A stretch of DNA of 9,428 bases from NCBI GenBank assembly GCA_903839715.1, contig CAIMDH010000060.1, forward strand, positions 1 to 9,428, given 5' to 3'. Position 1 is the stretch's first letter, and the number at the start of each line of letters is the position of its first letter. The notes beneath the pieces are model-generated. The model made no database searches and was not told where the DNA came from. It saw nothing but the letters and a program-made list of their open reading frames with translations. Position numbers and translations under genes: made by a program. Shown piece after piece: positions 4,867 to 9,428 of this stretch. The DNA comes from an uncultured bacterium. Its GTDB lineage: Bacteria > Patescibacteriota > Minisyncoccia > Phycocordibacterales > UBA918.

Positions 4867-7800
4867 TTATTTTAATTCTTCATCAATATACTTTTCACTT
4901 TTTACTGGCATAAAAGCTGTACCTCCATCAACATTATTAGGGTCTTTTATCACTAAGATGTTTGTATGTTTATCATAGTAATATGCTCTACTACGTTCAA
5001 GAAGACCATGTCTGGTAGGATTACTCATAACATTTGTAATGTGTTTGATGAAATCGTCTTTTGTTTCTATTCCAATATCAGCAAACTCCTGAATATGTTT
5101 ATCATAGGCATGTCCGTTGGCTATTTTTGTAGCTATCGCAGATAGACTAGCCAAATACTTCACCTCCACCCTGTCAATAATCTTCGCAATCAATTCATCA
5201 AATCCAGCTTTTCCTTTTTTAGCTAGAGCAATGAGATCAACTTCTTTTAGTACTTCTTCAGCTGTTTCGTTAATCAGATCGTAGTTAGCGCCAGTTTTCT
5301 GGACACCTTTCCTTAGGGCGCTTTCTCCTATCTCTCTTGCTACTTTACCAGAGCCAGCAATAGTGCCAAGACCAAGTATAGTGAAGGCATTGCCAACAAT
5401 GGTGAGCTTTTCTCCAGTGATGGGGTCTTTCTGAGCGTAGATAGTCCAGCCGTCGTAGATTTCACCAACTACCGGGATTAAGGATACGCCGACAGCTAGG
5501 TACTCTTTGGAGCCATTGAACCAACCCTTCAATCTAGTACCAAGGTTGTTACCAAATGTCAGGGTGGCTGGGGTAATACCAGCTGAGGGGCTTTGGATTA
5601 AGTTGATGCCTGAGACTGGGTTGTTGAAGGTGGCGGGTTTGGTTGGAGCGGTAGTGATTTGTGCAACATCCTTGTTGTTTTGCCCTACCATTCCTGCAAG
5701 CGAAGATGTTTTTGGAGTTGGAACCGGAATCTTTGTCTGGACTGAGGCCTGGGTGATTTTTAGTTGAGCTGCTGCTACCGCTAGTAGCTGCTTTTGTGCC
5801 TTAACCAGCTGACTCTTTTGTTTTGCTGTTTGTTTGGCTTTCTTGTCTTGTGATTTCTTAGCCTTGCTACTTACTGCCTTTTTACTCTTCTTATTCTTGG
5901 TTGAGCTTTTATGTTTTTTCTTCGCTTCTGCTTTGAGTAGATGACTGTCAATACTTTTTGCAACTGAAAGTAATATGGTGTTTAGCAAAGAGGCTTCAGT
6001 TGTTGCGGGCACTGACTCTACTGAATCAATATTTTCTGTTTGAGTTGGAAGAGGATTATCTTCTCCTGGAGTTGGTGTTGTTTCGATCGGTACGGTATTT
6101 TGATCAATTTCTATTAACGCTGGTGTATCTGCAACCTCGCTGCTGGTAGAAGTTTCTGGTACTAGTATTTCCTCTGTCGTTGTAGTGGTAGAAATTTCTG
6201 GCAGCATTTCGATCACTGTCGTAGTAGCAGCTGATTCAGGAGAAATTTCTAAAATAGATTCAGCGGTAGTAGTGGCTGTATATTCAATTACTGGTACTTC
6301 GATGATACTGCTTTCGTTTTCAAGTATTGCCTGCTCCTGTTCAGTCTTTATTGCTTGGAGGGTACTTAGAATGTCTTCTAGTGCTCCAGTTTTGATAATC
6401 GCCTCAATATAAAACTCAGCCAAACTTGAGTCTTCAGGAGCGGCTTCCTTCGCTTGTTTTAAGGTTGATTCGAGCTCCTTAGCGTCTTGAAGTTGTTCCT
6501 TGATATCAGTGATAGCATTATTAGTGTCAACTAAAGCGCGCTTTGGTGAACTGCTGTTTTCTGTCGGTTCACTGGCGTGTCCGGTAGGGTCGGATTGGTT
6601 GAGTGGATCATTTTTTGCGTAGATGTACTCGTTTTGACTAAGAGTATCAGTGATTATTCCCGGGAGTGGGTCTTTGGCTAGAAAACGGCCAATAGCCGGA
6701 TCGTAAACACGAGGTCCGAGTATTGAGTAGCCGAATGCATTTTCACTAAAGGCACCGAGGTATCCTAGATCAAATTCAGACGGGAAAGTTGATTCGGTAA
6801 CGGCACCCCAGGTGTCATAAGTTTGTGATAAGTACTCACCAGTTGACTCGTTGATGAGTCCACTAACACTTTCATTTCGATCGGTTACTACGCTATATAG
6901 GGTGTCGTTGATTTTCACTGCTACCAATTGGTTGGTTGGAGTGTAGAAATACTCGCGTAATACTATGCCGTCAGAATTCCTCACTTTTTTGAGGTTTGTG
7001 CCGGTGTATTGATACTCAATAGTCCCTGTGAGTGATGAAGTGCGGTTTAGGCGTCTTCCGAGAGCGTCGTAGGTGTAACCGACGGTCTCATTGTCGGTAG
7101 TGATTTCACTGATAGCTCCATCAAGAGTATAGAAAAATGTCTTAATTCCTGATTGACTGTCATTGACTTCGGTCACTCCCCCGCGTTCGTTGTATGTATA
7201 AGATACGGTCCTTCCTGTATTTGATATTGCAGATAAGAGACGGTTACCTTCGTAGGTATATTGAGTATTATCAGCACTTGTACGTAGTTCAATACGATTA
7301 CCACGTTCGTCATACCGGAGATGAGTGTTTCCATCAGTCACGAGCATGGTATCGTCGGAATAAGTAAAGCTGTTGCTCCCTATTCCTATCACCCGTGCGC
7401 GACTATCTGTTTTGTAGCTGAGAGTGGTAAGGGCATTATTGTTGCTGTCGTATACTGTTTTTCCGTCTAGAGTATCTGTGTTTGGATTGTATGAATAGGT
7501 AGTGGTGAATCCAGAGCCAGATTTGGTTTGGGTTAGATTTCCTTGTGTATCATACGCAAAAGAAATAGCGAACAATGGTTTTGTCTCTGGGATTTGTACG
7601 GGCGCTGTATCGACGGAAGACTCTGGTACTAGTGGCAAGCTGTCAATGGTGGTCGAGGCTGCTTCAACACTTTTATCCGTGATAACGGGGGTTGGTTCGG
7701 TAGTGGAGGTAACAATACTATCTAAGTCTCCTACGGAGGATGATATATCTGATGGTACAACAGCGGCGGCTTCATCCCCTGTTTCAGCGTAACTAAGTGA

Positions 7801-9054
7801 AAGCAAAGCGCTCAACTTGTTTCCAATTGTGGTTACTGATTGCCAGATTGAAGAAATAACTGACTCAGTGGTAACCGGTGTAGAAGTGCTGGCTTCAGAT
7901 GATGCTGTGGTAGTTGCTGGAATTATTTCTAAGGTATCTCCAGATTCAATTGTTTCAGCCTCATTAATTTCAGTTGTGTCCTTTATTAAGCTGTATTTTG
8001 TGAGCTGGTTGTTGTCATTGTACTCAGCGGTTTCACTCATTGTGTCAGGTAATAGTCCAGCAATAGTTACTGAGAGAAAACGAGCTAAGGATAATGTGAT
8101 TGGGCCAGGTATGTCGTCTAGCGCCGAACTCTCTATTTTTTCGACAACATTCCCCAATTCGTCATAATAATAATCGATGGTACTTCCATCATTGCGTATC
8201 TCCCGATCGAGCAAACCATCTTCATTATATTCAAATTCTGAGTCCGCTTCCCCGTTACTAACTTCAGTAAGATTGCCGTCGCTGTATTCTACGGTAACTC
8301 GCTCCGTTTCATCTGTTGTACCGATAGTAGCGAATGCTAAGAGTGGCTTTATGACAGCACTTAGAGTACGAGAGAAAAAGCTGGATTCAGCTTGTGCTAC
8401 TGGTGAGACATTTTCACGATATATACTTGTTACATTACCATCAACATCATATGAATAGTATTGAACTATTCCATCTGGATTAGTAATTTTAACAGGAGCA
8501 CCAGCGGCGTTGTATTCAGCTTGAGTTTCAGCACCATGGATATCTACAACAGCGACAACGTTGTCGTTCTCATCAAGAGTCACTGCGGTAAGTTCGCTGG
8601 CACTATTACCGGCCGCTACTTGCTCGGCAGCAACAGTATTGTTTTTACGGGTGCTTCTCTTTGGTAGGGTTATTGGTACTATTGGCTTTTGGTCAAGCAC
8701 TTGAGTTAAATCCGATTTTATTATCGATTTCGGTGACAGAGTATCGGTGGTTGGTAGAAGCGGTGTTGGGTTGGCTGTGACAATACTAGTATTTTCCTCA
8801 CCCCTAGTGTATGTGGTTTTTGTTTGGGGTACTTTGCTTTCGTTTTGAAGTTTGTATTGTTCTTGAGCGTCGTTGTTTACACTAATTATCACCTCACCTG
8901 AACTAGTTTCCTCTAAAATGATGTCAGACAGCGGGATTTGAATAGGGCTAAAAAAAATCGCAAATGCGATTATAGAGGCTACGAATTTTTTCAATCCAGT
9001 TGATTGATTGTATGTACTAGTATTTTGACTAGGTATTTTTAGTTTTTTGCTCAT
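4867..9054 (-). CDS. Secreted RHS polymorphic toxin with C-terminal nuclease-like tip
   Basis: A 1395-residue protein. A basic start and hydrophobic stretch (KKFVASIIAFAIFFSPI, about 22-38) suggest export. YD-type repeats lie at about 160-305 (YSYDVDGNVTSI, YYYDELGNVVEKI) and 495-745, split by a Ser/Thr-rich insert. The RHS core is at about 745-826, with YDPAIGRFLAKDP (D785 and D795, the likely aspartyl-protease pair) and DPTG (822-825). An unusually long linker (827-1138) has a helical Glu/Lys part, Thr/Glu-rich repeats and a Lys-rich tract (1041-1090). A pre-toxin domain (about 1170-1245; IPVVGEIYDGW, DPITGEKLT) precedes the tip (about 1300-1395), with GHAYDKH (1314-1320), RSRAYYY and GGTAF. 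This His/Arg/Thr pattern recalls BECR-fold RNases, but I cannot assign a family. There is no Shine-Dalgarno, and the immunity gene follows directly. Confidence 0.85.
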   Translation of the reverse strand: MSKKLKIPSQNTSTYNQSTGLKKFVASIIAFAIFFSPIQIPLSDIILEETSSGEVIISVNNDAQEQYKLQNESKVPQTKTTYTRGEENTSIVTANPTPLLPTTDTLSPKSIIKSDLTQVLDQKPIVPITLPKRSTRKNNTVAAEQVAAGNSASELTAVTLDENDNVVAVVDIHGAETQAEYNAAGAPVKITNPDGIVQYYSYDVDGNVTSIYRENVSPVAQAESSFFSRTLSAVIKPLLAFATIGTTDETERVTVEYSDGNLTEVSNGEADSEFEYNEDGLLDREIRNDGSTIDYYYDELGNVVEKIESSALDDIPGPITLSLARFLSVTIAGLLPDTMSETAEYNDNNQLTKYSLIKDTTEINEAETIESGDTLEIIPATTTASSEASTSTPVTTESVISSIWQSVTTIGNKLSALLSLSYAETGDEAAAVVPSDISSSVGDLDSIVTSTTEPTPVITDKSVEAASTTIDSLPLVPESSVDTAPVQIPETKPLFAISFAYDTQGNLTQTKSGSGFTTTYSYNPNTDTLDGKTVYDSNNNALTTLSYKTDSRARVIGIGSNSFTYSDDTMLVTDGNTHLRYDERGNRIELRTSADNTQYTYEGNRLLSAISNTGRTVSYTYNERGGVTEVNDSQSGIKTFFYTLDGAISEITTDNETVGYTYDALGRRLNRTSSLTGTIEYQYTGTNLKKVRNSDGIVLREYFYTPTNQLVAVKINDTLYSVVTDRNESVSGLINESTGEYLSQTYDTWGAVTESTFPSEFDLGYLGAFSENAFGYSILGPRVYDPAIGRFLAKDPLPGIITDTLSQNEYIYAKNDPLNQSDPTGHASEPTENSSSPKRALVDTNNAITDIKEQLQDAKELESTLKQAKEAAPEDSSLAEFYIEAIIKTGALEDILSTLQAIKTEQEQAILENESSIIEVPVIEYTATTTAESILEISPESAATTTVIEMLPEISTTTTTEEILVPETSTSSEVADTPALIEIDQNTVPIETTPTPGEDNPLPTQTENIDSVESVPATTEASLLNTILLSVAKSIDSHLLKAEAKKKHKSSTKNKKSKKAVSSKAKKSQDKKAKQTAKQKSQLVKAQKQLLAVAAAQLKITQASVQTKIPVPTPKTSSLAGMVGQNNKDVAQITTAPTKPATFNNPVSGINLIQSPSAGITPATLTFGNNLGTRLKGWFNGSKEYLAVGVSLIPVVGEIYDGWTIYAQKDPITGEKLTIVGNAFTILGLGTIAGSGKVAREIGESALRKGVQKTGANYDLINETAEEVLKEVDLIALAKKGKAGFDELIAKIIDRVEVKYLASLSAIATKIANGHAYDKHIQEFADIGIETKDDFIKHITNVMSNPTRHGLLERSRAYYYDKHTNILVIKDPNNVDGGTAFMPVKSEKYIDEELK
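5534..5640. repeat. RHS tip-exchange homology, intact copy
   Basis: Partner of 4421-4527 (11 mismatches in 107 bases). It lies inside the RHS gene, just before the pre-toxin and toxin region and about 310 codons after the DPTG motif that ends the RHS core. Confidence 0.9.
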
Positions 9055-9063
9055 ATATAGACG

Positions 9064-9069
9064 TGTATA
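9064..9069 (-). promoter_or_regulatory. Possible -10 box of the RHS gene
   Basis: TATACA on the minus strand lies 9 bases before the RHS ATG at 9054. A start about seven bases after it would leave a leader of only a few bases, in line with the missing Shine-Dalgarno. I see no convincing -35 at 16-18 bases upstream. Confidence 0.3.
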
Positions 9070-9286
9070 GAAAATTCTCAGTGCTTATAAACAATAAAAT
9101 CGTCAACTCCAGATTCTGTGCAAAAGCTGTTTATATCTAAACACTTATTGATTACGTTGTAAATGGGTGGCGGTAATATCTTTTCCTTTGAGACTCAACC
9201 TAATAATTCTCTGGCTTCCCACTCCCCTACTTATTTTTTTGATATAGGTCTGAAATATGTGGCTAGATTTTGTGTTGTACCTTATC

Positions 9287-9314
9287 TTGCTAAAATATGA
9301 AAAAAGTGTAAATT
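9287..9314 (+). promoter_or_regulatory. Possible promoter of the partial gene at the right edge
   Basis: TTGCTA (9287-9292), a 16-base spacer, then TAAATT (9309-9314), each four of six to consensus. The gap to the ATG at 9321 is 6 bases, the same geometry as the peptidase gene at 540, which again suggests a leaderless transcript. Confidence 0.3.
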
Positions 9315-9320
9315 TTAAAT

Positions 9321-9428
9321 ATGAATACACTTGCTACATTATTTAAAAAACTCGCCGACAGCGCAGCAGCTAATGACCATGATAGTTTTCAGAGTTGTGC
9401 AGAAATTCTATTATCACAGCTTGATACC
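9321..9428 (+). CDS. Start of an unrecognised gene running off the window
   Basis: The frame is open from ATG 9321 to the window end, giving 36 residues that begin MNTLATLFKKLADSAAAND and end near EILLSQLD. The segment is probably helical and soluble, with no signal peptide. I do not recognise it. Support for a real gene is the open frame to the edge, the -10-like box just before the ATG, and divergence from the RHS gene with no competing gene. There is no Shine-Dalgarno. The fragment is too short to exclude chance. Confidence 0.4.
   Translation, partial: MNTLATLFKKLADSAAANDHDSFQSCAEILLSQLDT

Noticed and set aside
5507..8667. Many plus-strand frames of 60-116 codons opposite the RHS gene
   Set aside because: They are rich in Ser/Val because they are antisense of the Thr/Glu-rich RHS codons; none has a ribosome binding site or a recognisable domain.
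9145..9330. 61-codon minus-strand frame in the intergenic region right of the RHS gene
   Set aside because: The composition looks random, there is no ribosome binding site, and it overlaps the more plausible plus-strand start at 9321.
1..9428. Alternative genetic code with TGA as Gly or Trp
   Set aside because: The 721- and 1395-codon genes have no in-frame TGA under the standard code, so TGA is not used as a sense codon here.
1..9428. CRISPR array, IS element or rRNA
   Set aside because: No regularly spaced short repeats, transposase motifs, terminal inverted repeats or rRNA-like sequence were seen.

Overview
The window looks like an accessory island from a small-genome, AT-leaning bacterium. 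I lean towards a member of the Patescibacteria (CPR), without certainty. The hints are several genes whose start codon sits 6-9 bases after a -10 box with no Shine-Dalgarno (leaderless style), small unrecognised proteins, and one large secreted RHS protein. TGA is not used as a sense codon in the long genes, and the complete genes end in TAA or TAG.

Left part (1-3573): a candidate azol(in)e-type RiPP (LAP/TOMM) cassette. A 46-residue cationic peptide (307-447, +), ending in a Gly-rich tail with two Cys, has its own promoter, Shine-Dalgarno and a perfect 13-bp terminator. It is followed by a DUF2268-type zinc peptidase (540-1187, +). Converging on that gene is a 721-residue fusion of an N-terminal leader-binding (RRE) domain, a SagB-type flavin dehydrogenase and a YcaO cyclodehydratase (1223-3388, -). 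In the model I propose, the fusion binds the leader, cyclises Cys/Ser/Thr and oxidises the azolines, and the peptidase may remove the leader. No transporter or separate E1-like partner is visible. The cassette is bracketed by direct repeats of the 3' part of a small HEXXH metallopeptidase gene: a 5'-truncated copy at 1-186 and an intact gene at 3574-4104.

Right part (4105-9054, minus strand): an RHS polymorphic-toxin locus. The RHS gene (1395 residues) has a signal-like N-terminus, YD repeats, the RHS-associated core, an unusually long Thr/Glu- and Lys-rich linker, a pre-toxin domain and a C-terminal toxin. Seven bases later comes a 108-residue candidate immunity gene. Directly behind that lies a decayed orphan C-terminal cassette that shares about 107 bp with the RHS gene just before the toxin module and carries a different pre-toxin region. 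This is the pattern expected from toxin-tip replacement. The shared segment lies about 310 residues after the usual DPxG boundary.

Right edge (9055-9428): a 266-base divergent intergenic region, then the start of a plus-strand gene that runs off the window.
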